DNA from: Halotalea alkalilenta DSM 17697
GTDB lineage: Bacteria; Pseudomonadota; Gammaproteobacteria; Pseudomonadales; Halomonadaceae
Reading direction: 5' to 3'
DNA: 64,000 nt
Assembly (NCBI RefSeq): GCF_000621205.1
Contig: NZ_JHYY01000024.1
Coordinates: 62,001 to 126,000 of the forward strand
Positions 9,312 to 18,422 of this stretch are shown here, piece after piece (within the stretch, counting starts at the first letter, position 1; every line of letters starts with the position of its first letter). The position numbers and the translations under genes were made by a program. The notes beneath the pieces are model-generated. The model did no database searches, had not been told where the DNA came from, and saw only the letters and a program-made list of their open reading frames with translations.

Positions 9312-9340
9312 TTACCGAGCTCGCTGATCGGGCATATACT
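9312..9340 (+). promoter_or_regulatory. sigma-70 promoter for the small protein / purU
   Basis: TTACCG (9312-9317), a 17-base spacer and TATACT (9335-9340). The predicted start is about 65 bases before ATG 9413. The match to consensus is good at -10 and fair at -35. Confidence 0.55.
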
Positions 9341-9412
9341 GCTCGCCCCATCAAGGGCCGCCAGCCGGCCCTTGGCTATCCAGCCCCTCCTGTACAGCGT
9401 GGACCACTGGTC

Positions 9413-9592
9413 ATGAAAGAATCGAACTCAGCCGAAAAAGCGCGTCACGATGCCACCGGCCCCGCTGCTGGAAAGGGCGGCAGGCCAAGTCGCTTTGCGC
9501 CGCTCAAGGACGTGCGTCTGTTGATCGTCGGGGTTGCGGTAGTGGTGATCGTTTTGTTTTTCGTCTTTGCCGTGGCCAGTCTGTTCGAATAG
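9413..9592 (+). CDS. 59-residue membrane protein upstream of purU
   Basis: Starts MKESNSAEKARHD, with a charged, Gly/Pro-rich N-terminus of ~34 residues and one strong C-terminal membrane segment (LLIVGVAVVVIVLFFVFAV). It ends 32 bases before purU on the same strand and sits directly behind a plausible promoter, so the two are probably cotranscribed. No family recognised and the ribosome site is weak. The clear charged/hydrophobic layout supports a real gene. Confidence 0.5.
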   Translation: MKESNSAEKARHDATGPAAGKGGRPSRFAPLKDVRLLIVGVAVVVIVLFFVFAVASLFE

Positions 9593-9624
9593 CCACGAAT
9601 CGAATTCCGGAGATATTCCCGCCG

Positions 9625-10473
9625 ATGAAAACCCTCGTCCTCACTCTCTCCTGCGCGGACCGCATGGGTATCGTTGCCGCCGTCGGCAGCGCGATCGCAG
9701 CGCAAGGTGGCAACATCATCGAAAGCGGACAGTACGTCGACCGCGAGAATGGGCGCTTTTTCATGCGGGTATGCTGCGAGGTCGAAGAGAGCGGCTCGCT
9801 CGAGGCATTCCGCAAAGGGTTCTCGCCGGTCGGCGCTGAGTACTCGATGAAATGGGAAGTGCATGACGCCGCGGTCAAGCCGCGGGTGATGATCCTGGTC
9901 TCCCAGCAAGGCCATTGTCTCAATGACCTGCTCTATCGCCATAACACCGGGCAGCTGCCGATGGAGCTGACCTCGATCCTCTCCAACCACGACACCTTCA
10001 GGCGTCGCGCCGAGCACGAGGGTGTGCCGTTTCATCATCTGCCCGTGACCGCCGCCAGCAAGGCGGAGCAGGAGGGGAAACTGCTGGCGCTGATACGCGA
10101 GCAGCGCGTCGATCTGGTGATCCTCGCCCGCTACATGCAGATCCTCTCCGATGACCTATCGAAAGCGCTCTCCGGACGGGTGATCAACATCCACCACTCC
10201 TTTCTGCCCAGCTTCAAGGGCGCGCGTCCCTATCATCAAGCGCACAAGCGCGGGGTGAAGCTGATCGGCGCTACTGCGCACTACGTCACCGCGGACCTCG
10301 ACGAAGGGCCGATCATCGAACAGGACGTGCAGCGCGTCGACCATTCGATGACCGCCGAAGACATGGCCGCGATCGGCCGCGATACAGAGTGCCAAGTGCT
10401 GGCTCGTGCGGTGCGACTGCACCTCGAGCACCGGGTCCTTTTGAACGACGACCGCACCGTGGTGTTCCACTGA
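9625..10473 (+). CDS. purU: formyltetrahydrofolate deformylase
   Basis: PurU hydrolyses 10-formyl-THF to formate and THF in the cytoplasm, balancing one-carbon pools and feeding formate to PurT. The 282-aa length is typical. An N-terminal ACT domain (residues 1-~80, starting TLVLTLSCADRMGIVAAV) is followed by the formyl-transferase fold, with the catalytic signature NIHHSFLPSFKGA (~186-198) and the conserved Asp in TADLDEGPIIEQD. ATG 9625 gives the full ACT domain. Confidence 0.95.
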   Translation: MKTLVLTLSCADRMGIVAAVGSAIAAQGGNIIESGQYVDRENGRFFMRVCCEVEESGSLEAFRKGFSPVGAEYSMKWEVHDAAVKPRVMILVSQQGHCLNDLLYRHNTGQLPMELTSILSNHDTFRRRAEHEGVPFHHLPVTAASKAEQEGKLLALIREQRVDLVILARYMQILSDDLSKALSGRVINIHHSFLPSFKGARPYHQAHKRGVKLIGATAHYVTADLDEGPIIEQDVQRVDHSMTAEDMAAIGRDTECQVLARAVRLHLEHRVLLNDDRTVVFH

Positions 10474-10553
10474 CATCGAGCCGCAGCGCCGGCGGGTGAT
10501 CCTCGTCCGCAGCGCTTGCCTCGACACGAATCGGCAAGGGCGCCTGCAAAGGG

Positions 10554-11336
10554 CTAGCTGCCGGGGTGAAGGACCCGTCCTCCCCTGGCGAGGGCGGCGA
10601 GCAGCGCCGGGTCGTCGATGGCGCGATCGCTGACCAGCAGATCGATCCGCGAGGCGCTGCAGTAGGACAGCCGGCTGGCTTGCCCGATCTTGCTATGGTC
10701 GGCGAGCAGTGCGACACGCGATGCGCACGAGGCCATTGCGGCGGCGATCTCCGCCTCGTCATGGTCGTAGCTGGTAGCGCCGTGGGCGGCGTCGATACCG
10801 ACCGGTGACAGCAGCGCCAGATCGGCACGGTAGCGGTGGATCTCACCGATGGTCTTGGCACCGAAGGTCGCCTGCAGGGCGGAGTTGACGTCGCCGCCGA
10901 GCAGGACCACCCGGTTGCTGGAAGTGCTGTGCGCCTCTCGTGGGGAGGGGGCGAGCTTCAGCGCCACGGCAATCGAGTTGGTCACCACGATCAGGCCCTC
11001 CAGCGTACTGAGCTCCTCGGCCAAGAGGGTCGTCGTGCTGCCTGCGTCGATGAACAGGGTCTGGCCGCTGGAGATCTCGCTGCGCGTGAGCTTGGCGATC
11101 GTGCGTTTTTCTTCGATCCGGGTCTTTGCACGCACATCGATCGGCGGCTCTTGGCGCCTGGTCGTCATCGCGCCGCCGTGGATGCGCCTGAGCTCACCGC
11201 GGCGTTCGAGGTAGAGCAGGTCCCGCCTGACGGTTTCGCGTGATACACCCAGCTCCGACGCCAACCGTTCGGTGGAGAGGCGTTGAAAAGTGTCGAGCAG
11301 CGTGCAGATGCGTTGATAGCGTTCCTGATGCCACAT
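10554..11336 (-). CDS. DeoR-family transcriptional regulator
   Basis: The 260-residue protein has the DeoR layout. A winged helix-turn-helix lies at residues ~1-56 (RLSTERLASELGVSRETVRRD is the recognition region), followed by a sugar-phosphate-sensing domain with the conserved DAGSTT and a GIDAAHGATSYDHDEAE region. DeoR proteins usually repress operons and release DNA on binding a phosphorylated metabolite. It is the last gene of the minus-strand ABC/kinase operon, 98 bases after the second kinase. The two kinases could make the phosphorylated inducer (inference). Confidence 0.9.
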   Translation of the reverse strand: MWHQERYQRICTLLDTFQRLSTERLASELGVSRETVRRDLLYLERRGELRRIHGGAMTTRRQEPPIDVRAKTRIEEKRTIAKLTRSEISSGQTLFIDAGSTTTLLAEELSTLEGLIVVTNSIAVALKLAPSPREAHSTSSNRVVLLGGDVNSALQATFGAKTIGEIHRYRADLALLSPVGIDAAHGATSYDHDEAEIAAAMASCASRVALLADHSKIGQASRLSYCSASRIDLLVSDRAIDDPALLAALARGGRVLHPGS

Positions 11337-11434
11337 CCGGTCAAATCCCTTTACTCACCGCCAGCGCGGAATACCTTGCCCCGGATAGGGCGCAACGATG
11401 GACCGCGAGGGATCCATGATTCGGTATCCGCAAC

Positions 11435-12379
11435 TCATACCTTGGATAGATGGGTCTTCCAGGCGGGGTCGCCAACGATGGCGCGAAAGCGCATCAGCTT
11501 CCATGCGCCGTACTTGAAATAATCGAATTCGAGCTGCGAGACCATCATCTGCACCATCGACCAGGCTGCCCACTTGATGTCGGCCAGCGCCTTGTGGATC
11601 GTGACGCGTGCGACGAGCTGGTCGGTGACGTGGCCGAAATAGGCTTCGATCAGGGCGTGTTCGACCGCGGGCGAAAAGAACATCTCGCCGAACCAGATCC
11701 CGAGATCGTAGCAGCGGTCGTTCATCGACGCATACTCGTAGTCGATCAGCATGATCGCACCGTCCGGGCCGACCATGAAATTACCCGGCATCGGGTCGTT
11801 GAAGCAGGGCACCAGGTCCAGTCCCGAGGCTTCCAGCGCGCTGCGCGCCAAGCGGTAGTTCAGCGCGATCCACTCGCCATCGGGCGGCTGCGGTGCGCCC
11901 AGCGTCCTGACCTGCTCCTCGTGCTCATCGATCATGTCGAAAACGGTCTTGGTCAGCATCAGCGACGGCAGAGCGTGAAACCTTCGATAGGCATCGATCG
12001 CGGCCAGTCGGGCCTCGCTGTCGGCGAAGACGCTGTGGGTGCTGGCACGGTGGGTCGGCATGAAATCGTTGATCTCGATCCCTTCCGCGGCCAGGTCGTC
12101 ATGCACGGCAGGGCCGATGCCCGCCGCCGCGGCCTTGCGCGATGCGTCCAGCGCGGCGACCCGGTCGATGAACATCTCGGTACCCTTGCCGGGCAGCTTG
12201 ACGAAGTAGTCCCCCGTGCCATCGCTGCAGGTCACACGCCAGTTCGAATTGCTTATCCCGCCCGATACCGGTCGGTAGGTGATTCCTGCGCAGCGGCGAA
12301 ACAGCGGCGCCTTGTAGATCGCTGCTTCTATCTCACGTTCGGCGGCCGTGGTGGCCTCTCCGAGCTTCTTGATCATCAT
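11435..12379 (-). CDS. choline/ethanolamine kinase-like phosphotransferase B
   Basis: APH/choline-kinase fold protein, ~314 aa. The nucleotide-binding lobe includes GGISNSNWRV near the N-terminus. The catalytic loop reads PCFNDPMPGNFM (Asp as catalytic base, Asn as metal ligand), and the Mg site follows in LIDYEYASMNDRCYDLG. ATG 12379 has a GGAGG 6 bases upstream; ATG 12385 is directly abutted by that site and so less likely. It lies 10 bases after kinase A and is clearly a paralogue of it. The substrate is unknown; choline kinase itself is only the closest named family. Confidence 0.8.
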   Translation of the reverse strand: MMIKKLGEATTAAEREIEAAIYKAPLFRRCAGITYRPVSGGISNSNWRVTCSDGTGDYFVKLPGKGTEMFIDRVAALDASRKAAAAGIGPAVHDDLAAEGIEINDFMPTHRASTHSVFADSEARLAAIDAYRRFHALPSLMLTKTVFDMIDEHEEQVRTLGAPQPPDGEWIALNYRLARSALEASGLDLVPCFNDPMPGNFMVGPDGAIMLIDYEYASMNDRCYDLGIWFGEMFFSPAVEHALIEAYFGHVTDQLVARVTIHKALADIKWAAWSMVQMMVSQLEFDYFKYGAWKLMRFRAIVGDPAWKTHLSKV

Positions 12380-12395
12380 CGTCATCCTCCGTCGC

Positions 12396-13331
12396 TCAAA
12401 GCCCGCGCAACTTTTCCTCGAACTGCGGATGGTTCAGCGCCAGTCGCGCGCGCATCAGGCGCCATTCGCCGTACTTCATGAACTCGATCTGCTTTCGCGT
12501 CGTCGTCCGAGCCGCGACCAATCCCCATAGCGCGCACATCACGTCATCGACGATGGCGTACAGCCGCGCGCGGTTGAAAGCCTTGGGATCCTCTCCCCCC
12601 ATGTAATGGCTGAAGGCCATGCGCATCTCGGATTCGAAGTAGTGCGCCTCGTTGAGCACGACGCCGACGTCATAGAGCGGGTCGTTCATCCCGGCCCTGT
12701 CGAAATCCAGCAGCATCACGGCGCCTGCATTCGAGATCATCAGGTTGGATGCATTGCCCTCGTTGCGGCAGGGAGCCAGTGGGCCTGCGCTGGTGGCTTG
12801 CCCGATCGCCTCGACCATCCTGAGAATCCACCAGAAGTCGTCCGGCAGCGGTAGCCTCAATGCGCCTGCGCGTTCACTGAGCTCGTCGATTCGGGCGAAG
12901 GGGTCGAAGCGTGCCGCCATTGGCGGGGCCGCATGCAGGCGGGCCAGCCTGGAGAGGGTCTGGTCCAGGATATCGGGTACCTGCAGGCGATCGAGCGTCG
13001 CGGTATGCCAGCCTGCCTCCAACCGTTCGAACAGCACCGCGCCGAGCGCTGCGTCGGCCCAGACCACCCGCGGACCGATTCCCAGGTCCGAGGCCAGTTT
13101 TGCTCCGGCGATCGCCGCGTCGAGATCGTAGAAGCTGCGCATTTCCGCGTGCATGATCTTGAGGAACAGCGGCTGGTGGGTGGTGGGGTGTTCGAGGCGA
13201 TAGGTGAGGCTATCGACGGCCCGGCAGGTCGGTGAGGCCACCGACTCCGGGCCTGGCTGAAGCACGGCCCCGGGCAGTCCCGCCGCCTCGAGCACCAGGT
13301 TCGGATCCACCTCGCCGCCATGGTCCGTCAT
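12396..13331 (-). CDS. choline/ethanolamine kinase-like phosphotransferase A (Glu at catalytic Asp position)
   Basis: Paralogue of the next gene, ~311 aa, same APH/choline-kinase fold. The catalytic loop reads PCRNEGNASNLM, so the position that is Asp in kinase B (PCFNDPMPGN) is Glu here; the metal-site motif LLDFDRAGMNDPLYDVG is intact. The start is ATG 13331 behind GGGAGG, and its A is shared with the stop codon of the upstream hydrolase (TGATG), which implies translational coupling. Either activity is altered or the protein partners with kinase B (inference). Confidence 0.8.
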   Translation of the reverse strand: MTDHGGEVDPNLVLEAAGLPGAVLQPGPESVASPTCRAVDSLTYRLEHPTTHQPLFLKIMHAEMRSFYDLDAAIAGAKLASDLGIGPRVVWADAALGAVLFERLEAGWHTATLDRLQVPDILDQTLSRLARLHAAPPMAARFDPFARIDELSERAGALRLPLPDDFWWILRMVEAIGQATSAGPLAPCRNEGNASNLMISNAGAVMLLDFDRAGMNDPLYDVGVVLNEAHYFESEMRMAFSHYMGGEDPKAFNRARLYAIVDDVMCALWGLVAARTTTRKQIEFMKYGEWRLMRARLALNHPQFEEKLRGL

Positions 13332-14614
13332 CACGCATCCTCCCTGGCTCGGTCCAGGTCGCCGCCGGCGCGAAACAGCCGCCACAGCATGTGGACCAGC
13401 ACGTCCCCGCCGGCGGCGAGATTCTCTGGACTAGTGTATTCCTGCGGGTTGTGGCAGATACCGTCCTTGCTCGGCACGGCGATGACGATCGCCGGACAGC
13501 GGCGCAGCACCGGGATGGCGTCATGTCCACCGATCGTGTCCAGCTGCATGCGCGGCAGCGCCAGGGCGTCCGCGGCCGTCTCGGTCATCTCCACCAGGCG
13601 TGTGTCGAAGCGCCCGGCCGGCCGGCGGTCGATGGAGACGATCCGCCCCGCTACGCCGGCGCGCTTCATGCAGTCGGGCAGGGCGGCTTCGAGCGCCTGC
13701 TCGGCCCAGGTAAGCGTCGTCATCTCGGGGGCGCGCAGCTCGGCGAACAGAACCGCCTGCCCGGGGACGATGTTCGGCGAGTTCGGCGAGATCTCCAGGC
13801 GCGCCACCGAGGTATGCAGGGTGTCGGGCGCCTGGTCCACCAGTTCGCGGATCGCGCTGATCAGATAGGCGGCCCCCAGCACTGCATCCTTGCGTTCTGC
13901 CATCGCGGTGGGACCGGTATGCGCCTGTTCACCGGTGACCTCGATACGGACCTTCAGTGCTCCCCAGTAGCGTACGAAGGGCGCGATGACCTTATGTTCG
14001 CGCTCGAGGATCGGGCCGCACTCGATGTGGATTTCGAGATAGGCATCGGGAACCGGCGCGGAAGCGGAGCCGGCGTAGCCGGTACGCTGGAGCTCGTCGC
14101 CGACGCGGAGGCCGTCGCCATCGCGCCGATCGAGGGCGAAGTCGAGGGTCAGCTCGCCGGCGAAGACGCTGCTGCCCAGCAGGCTGGGCTGAAAGCGTGC
14201 GCCTTCCTCGTTCATCCAGTCCGCGATGGCGAAGTTGCAGCCCGGCGTGATGCCCTGTGCGTGAGCGGCTTCGCGGACGGCCTCGATACCCGCCAGCGCC
14301 ACCATCACGCCATAGGCCCCGTCGAAACGCCCCCCTTTGGGCTGGCTGTCGAGATGGGAGCCGACCATGATCAGTGGCGCATCGGGGCCGGCCAGCTCGA
14401 GCACACCGAACAGGTTACCGATCGCATCGACCCGCACCTCATAGCCTCGGCTGCGCATCTGCGCGGCGAACCAGTCACGGGCCTGGGCATGGGTATCGGT
14501 CAGCGCGGGACGGTCGACTCCGCCGTCACCGGTCGAGCCGAATGTCGAGACCGTGGCCATCAGTTCGTCGAGCGACTCGCTGTCGATGCGAGGGATGCGC
14601 TGAGTGTCGGGCAT
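13331..14614 (-). CDS. Zn-dependent M20-family amidohydrolase (N-carbamoyl-L-amino acid / allantoate amidohydrolase-like)
   Basis: A 427-residue M20-family enzyme of the hydantoinase/carbamoylase group. The metal-binding stretch is GSHLDSQPKGGRFDGAYG, the catalytic glutamates lie in MNEEGARFQPSLLGS, and a dimerisation region contains GEQAHTGPTAM. Such enzymes cleave carbamoyl or ureido amides such as N-carbamoyl amino acids, allantoate or ureidoglycolate. AAGGAG precedes ATG 14614. It lies between the ABC transporter and two kinases in one operon, so it likely processes the imported compound; the true substrate is unknown. Confidence 0.85.
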   Translation of the reverse strand: MPDTQRIPRIDSESLDELMATVSTFGSTGDGGVDRPALTDTHAQARDWFAAQMRSRGYEVRVDAIGNLFGVLELAGPDAPLIMVGSHLDSQPKGGRFDGAYGVMVALAGIEAVREAAHAQGITPGCNFAIADWMNEEGARFQPSLLGSSVFAGELTLDFALDRRDGDGLRVGDELQRTGYAGSASAPVPDAYLEIHIECGPILEREHKVIAPFVRYWGALKVRIEVTGEQAHTGPTAMAERKDAVLGAAYLISAIRELVDQAPDTLHTSVARLEISPNSPNIVPGQAVLFAELRAPEMTTLTWAEQALEAALPDCMKRAGVAGRIVSIDRRPAGRFDTRLVEMTETAADALALPRMQLDTIGGHDAIPVLRRCPAIVIAVPSKDGICHNPQEYTSPENLAAGGDVLVHMLWRLFRAGGDLDRAREDA

Positions 14615-14644
14615 GGTTGTTCTCCTTGGGGCTACTGGCCTTGG

Positions 14645-16477
14645 CTAGCGAAGCAGCTCGGCTGTCGTCGCTCGCTGGGAAGATGGCTGGTGAAGGAAAC
14701 AGGCGGACAGTGCGCCTTCCCCAGAGCTGCGCAGCCTCGGGCTCTCCAGCCGGCAGCGGTCGAACGCGTGCGGACAGCGATTGGCGAAGGAGCAGCCCGG
14801 CGGCAGGTCGATCGGGCTGGGCGGCTCGCCCTCCAGCAGGCACTCCTCGGGGCGGTAGCGGCGCTGCTCCAGCGTCGGGGCGGCCGACAGCAGCGCGCGG
14901 GAATAGGGGTGGGCGGGATCGAAGAACAGCTTGCGGTTCGGCGCCACTTCCACGGTCTCGCCGAGGTACATGACCGCGATCCGCGAACACACCCGGCGGA
15001 CCATCGCCAGGTCGTGGGAGATGAAGATATAGGTGAACCCATGCTGTGCCTGCAGCCGCTCGAACAGGCTGAGCATCTTGCCCTGCTCGGTCTGATCCAG
15101 CGCCGACAGGGTCTCGTCCATGATCAGCAGGCGCGGCTCCAGGATCATCGCGCGCGCGACGTTCACGCGCTGGCGCTGCCCGGCGCTCAGCCCCATCGGC
15201 AGTTCGTGGTACAGGCTTGGCGGCAGGCCGACTTCGTTCATCACCTCGGCAGCGCGTGCGCGGCGCTCGCGCGCGCTGCCGATCCGATGGATCTTCAGCG
15301 GTTCCTCCAGGATCGCACCGATGGTCGACTGCGGCGGCAGCGAGCCATAGGGATCCTGCAGCACCAGCTGGAACCGGCGCCGCAGCCGGCGCAGTTCGGC
15401 CGACGAGCTGGTCGAGACGTTGGTTCCTTCGAACAGCACTTCACCGCTGTCGGGCTGCTCGAGCCCGGTCAGCAGGCGCATCAGCGAGGATTTTCCGCAG
15501 CCGCTTTCGCCGACGACGCCGAAGTTGTCCCCGGCGTAGACATCGAAATCCACCTGGCGCACGGCTTGCACCTGCACTTTCCCCAGGCCGCCCGGCTTTC
15601 GTACCGAGTAGCTGCGACTGACGCCGCGCACCGACATGATCGGCTGGCGTGCGTCGCCGTGCATGGGGGCCGGCGTCGTCTCGTCCCACAGGCGGGGCAG
15701 TTCCGCGATCAGGCCCTGGGTATAAGCGTGCCGCGGCCGCTGGACCAGCGCAGCGGGCGGCTGCTGCTCGACCACCTGGCCTCCATGCAGCACCATGACC
15801 CTGTCCGAGGCATCGCAGGCGACCGGCAGCGATGAGCAGACGAACAAAACGCCGGTATCGAATTCGTTCGCCAGCTCCCGCAGCAGCTTGAGGATCTGCG
15901 CGGCGATGGTCACATCCAGCGGCTGGGTGATGTTGTCGGCGATCAGCAGCGCGGGGTCCGAGATCAGCGCATCGACGATCATCGCCCGCTGCATCATCCC
16001 GCCGCTGTACTGGAACGGATATTCGTGGAACCGCTGGTGCGCCGCTGGGATGCGCACCGCCGAGAGCAGTTCGATCGCGCGCTTGCGCGCATCGGTCACC
16101 GAGATGCCGGGGCGCACCGCGCGCAGCTTCTCGACGATCTGCGTGCCGACCGTCATCGTCGGATCCAGCGCGCCGGCGGGATTGCCGCCGACGTAGGCGA
16201 TCTCGCGCCCGGACAGGCGCTTCGCCAAGCCGGCGTCGGCCACCAGGTCGCGGCCCTGGAACAGGATCCGCCCCGCCGAGATTCCAAGCGGTGGCGACAG
16301 CCAGCTGGCCAGCGCCCGCGCGAGCACGGTCTTGCCCGAGCCGCTTGCGCCGATCACCCCGACGATCTGGCGCGTGGCGATCTCGAACGAGATGTCGCGC
16401 AGGATCGCCGTGCTGCCCGCCGAGGTGTTCAGGTCGACGCAAAGATTCTGCACGCTGAGCAGCGAATCCCCAGTCAT
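14645..16477 (-). CDS. double ATP-binding subunit of a peptide/nickel-type ABC importer (DppD-DppF fusion)
   Basis: The 610-residue protein contains two complete ABC ATPase domains. NBD1 has Walker A GASGSGKT (43-50) and signature YSGGMMQR; NBD2 has Walker A GESGCGKS (~322-330) and signature LSAGQRQR. The C-terminal oligopeptide-transporter extension has the Cys-containing CSFANRCPHAFDRC pattern. In the Dpp/Opp families these are usually two genes; fused forms are known. It starts at ATG 16477 behind GGAGG and overlaps the permease stop by 4 bases (ATGA). Confidence 0.92.
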   Translation of the reverse strand: MTGDSLLSVQNLCVDLNTSAGSTAILRDISFEIATRQIVGVIGASGSGKTVLARALASWLSPPLGISAGRILFQGRDLVADAGLAKRLSGREIAYVGGNPAGALDPTMTVGTQIVEKLRAVRPGISVTDARKRAIELLSAVRIPAAHQRFHEYPFQYSGGMMQRAMIVDALISDPALLIADNITQPLDVTIAAQILKLLRELANEFDTGVLFVCSSLPVACDASDRVMVLHGGQVVEQQPPAALVQRPRHAYTQGLIAELPRLWDETTPAPMHGDARQPIMSVRGVSRSYSVRKPGGLGKVQVQAVRQVDFDVYAGDNFGVVGESGCGKSSLMRLLTGLEQPDSGEVLFEGTNVSTSSSAELRRLRRRFQLVLQDPYGSLPPQSTIGAILEEPLKIHRIGSARERRARAAEVMNEVGLPPSLYHELPMGLSAGQRQRVNVARAMILEPRLLIMDETLSALDQTEQGKMLSLFERLQAQHGFTYIFISHDLAMVRRVCSRIAVMYLGETVEVAPNRKLFFDPAHPYSRALLSAAPTLEQRRYRPEECLLEGEPPSPIDLPPGCSFANRCPHAFDRCRLESPRLRSSGEGALSACFLHQPSSQRATTAELLR

Positions 16478-17382
16478 CGCTGGCCTCCATAGACGCTGTT
16501 GCGGGCGCGCTCCAGCGCGGCGCCCATCAGGTTGATGCTGCCCAGCGTCAGGAACAGGAAGACGCCCGGCATCGTCGCGATCCACCATGCGTTCAACAGG
16601 TACTGGCGACCCTCGGCGATGACGTTGCCGAAGGTAGGCGTGGGCGGCTGAACCCCGAGCCCGAGGAATCCCAGCACGCTCTCGAAGATCATCATCCGCG
16701 CGATGTCGAGCACGGCGACGAAGGCGATCGGTGGCAGCACCAAGGGCAGCAGCAGCGACAGCATGATCCGCGCGTCCGAGGCGCCCAGCACCCGCGCGCC
16801 GCGCACGTACTCCTTGCTGCGCTCGGCCATCACCGTCGAGCGCATCACGCGGGCGTAGACCGGCCAGCCCGAGAGTCCCAGCACCAGGATGATCGCCGGT
16901 ATCGTGGGGCGTGCGACACCGAGGATGGTGATGGCTAGGATGATCATCGGGATCGACAGCTGGGCATCGGTCAGCCGCATCAGCAGCATGTCGATCCTGC
17001 CGCCGTAGTAGCCGGCGACCATTCCTACCGCGCAGCCGATCACCAGCATCAGCACCACGGTGGTCACCCCGATCAGCAGCGAGTAGCGCAGCCCCACCAA
17101 GGAGCGCACCAGCATGTCCCGCCCCAGCTGGTCGGTGCCCAAGGGGTGTGCCCAGCTGAAGCCTTCGGCGAGCAGCAGCGGTGGGGTGAAGCGTGCCCGG
17201 ATGTTCATCGCGGTCGGGTCGATGCCTCTCAGTTCGGGGTAGAGCAGCGCCGCCAGGAGCAGCAGGGTGAAGACGCAGAGCCCGATGCGAAACTCGACCG
17301 AGGCCCAGGCCAGGTGCCAGATACGCGAGGTGAGAGTGCGCACGGGTTTCGCGGGGGGCTGGGGGATATCGATCTCGGACAT
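16474..17382 (-). CDS. ABC transporter permease, DppC/OppC-like
   Basis: The 302-residue protein has an N-terminal tail and about six membrane segments. The binding-protein-dependent permease signature is in the later half (EYVRGARVLGASDARIMLSL region). This is the DppC-type partner of the preceding DppB-type gene. Its ATG shares one base with that gene's stop, so the two are translationally coupled. It sits in the inner membrane. Confidence 0.92.
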   Translation of the reverse strand: MSEIDIPQPPAKPVRTLTSRIWHLAWASVEFRIGLCVFTLLLLAALLYPELRGIDPTAMNIRARFTPPLLLAEGFSWAHPLGTDQLGRDMLVRSLVGLRYSLLIGVTTVVLMLVIGCAVGMVAGYYGGRIDMLLMRLTDAQLSIPMIILAITILGVARPTIPAIILVLGLSGWPVYARVMRSTVMAERSKEYVRGARVLGASDARIMLSLLLPLVLPPIAFVAVLDIARMMIFESVLGFLGLGVQPPTPTFGNVIAEGRQYLLNAWWIATMPGVFLFLTLGSINLMGAALERARNSVYGGQR

Positions 17383-18362
17383 CAGTATTCCAGCCTCGGG
17401 TCGATGGCGGTCGTGGCGAGATCGACCGCGATGTTGATCAGCACGAAGGCGGCGCTGGTGACGATGGCGATACCCTGGATCAGCGGGAAATCCCGCTGCA
17501 GGACCGCGTTGATGGTGAGCAGGCCGAGACCGGGATAGTCGAAGATGAATTCGACGACCAGCACGCCGCCGAGCAGCATCGAGAACTGCACCCCGAGCAG
17601 GTTCAAAAGCGGCACCGAGGCGTTCTTCAGCGCATGTCGGACGATGATCTGGAGGCGCGACAGGCCGCGGATCCGGGCGATGTCGATGAAGCTCTGGCGC
17701 ATGATCTGGGCGACCGACACCGTCAGGGTGCGGATGATGAACGGCGCCATCTCGACCGCCAGCACGATCGCCGGCAGCACGGTGTAGGCGAAGCCGCGAT
17801 AGCCGATCGCCGGCAGCCAGCCCAGTTTCACCGACAGCAGCAGCGCCAGCACGATGCCCAGCCAGAAATTCGGCAGGCTGACGAACACCGACCCCAGGTA
17901 GAGCGCCATCCTGTCCGGCCAGCGCCCAGGGTGAAGCCCGCCCGCTACGCCGATCGGCACCGCGACGATCAGGGCGAAGACCATGGCCAGCAGCGCCAGC
18001 TGGAGGGTCTTCGGCGCCGCCTCGGCGATCAGGTCCAGCACTCGGGCCCGTTCGGAGCGGGTCATGTCGTCGAAGCTTGCGCCGCCTACCGCCGCGCCGC
18101 TGGCCGGACGCATGAAGGATTGGCCCAGGTCGCCCTGGGCGACGCTTGCGATGTAGCGGCCGAACTGCACCGGGATCGGGTCGCGCAGTCCCATTTCGGT
18201 GGCGATCTGCTCGATCAGCGTCTCGGGCGCCATGCCGCCGGCCATCAGCCGCACCGGGTCACCCGGTACCACGCGCAGCAGGGTGAAAATGACGAAGGCC
18301 ACCAGCACAACGATCAAGGTGCCCTGTGCCAGCCTCTTCGCTAGAAAGACCATGATGAACAT
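17382..18362 (-). CDS. ABC transporter permease, DppB/OppB-like
   Basis: 326 residues; the first membrane segment at about residues 10-30 is followed by the LRVVPGDPVRLMAGG motif typical of DppB/OppB proteins, then a long periplasmic loop and five further membrane segments with the EAA-type loop (FIDIARIRGLSRLQIIVRHA). GGAGG lies 8 bases before ATG 18362. It is the second gene of the operon, 60 bases after the binding protein. Confidence 0.92.
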   Translation of the reverse strand: MFIMVFLAKRLAQGTLIVVLVAFVIFTLLRVVPGDPVRLMAGGMAPETLIEQIATEMGLRDPIPVQFGRYIASVAQGDLGQSFMRPASGAAVGGASFDDMTRSERARVLDLIAEAAPKTLQLALLAMVFALIVAVPIGVAGGLHPGRWPDRMALYLGSVFVSLPNFWLGIVLALLLSVKLGWLPAIGYRGFAYTVLPAIVLAVEMAPFIIRTLTVSVAQIMRQSFIDIARIRGLSRLQIIVRHALKNASVPLLNLLGVQFSMLLGGVLVVEFIFDYPGLGLLTINAVLQRDFPLIQGIAIVTSAAFVLINIAVDLATTAIDPRLEY

Positions 18363-18422
18363 GGCTCCATCCTCCAGCCAGTGAGCGGGGCGGCGCGCAG
18401 CGGTGCGCGCCGCGCTTGCAGG

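Noticed and set aside
13232..15835. 867-codon plus-strand frame across the M20 hydrolase and ABC ATPase
   Set aside because: Shadow of two well-conserved minus-strand genes; no domain and no ribosome site.
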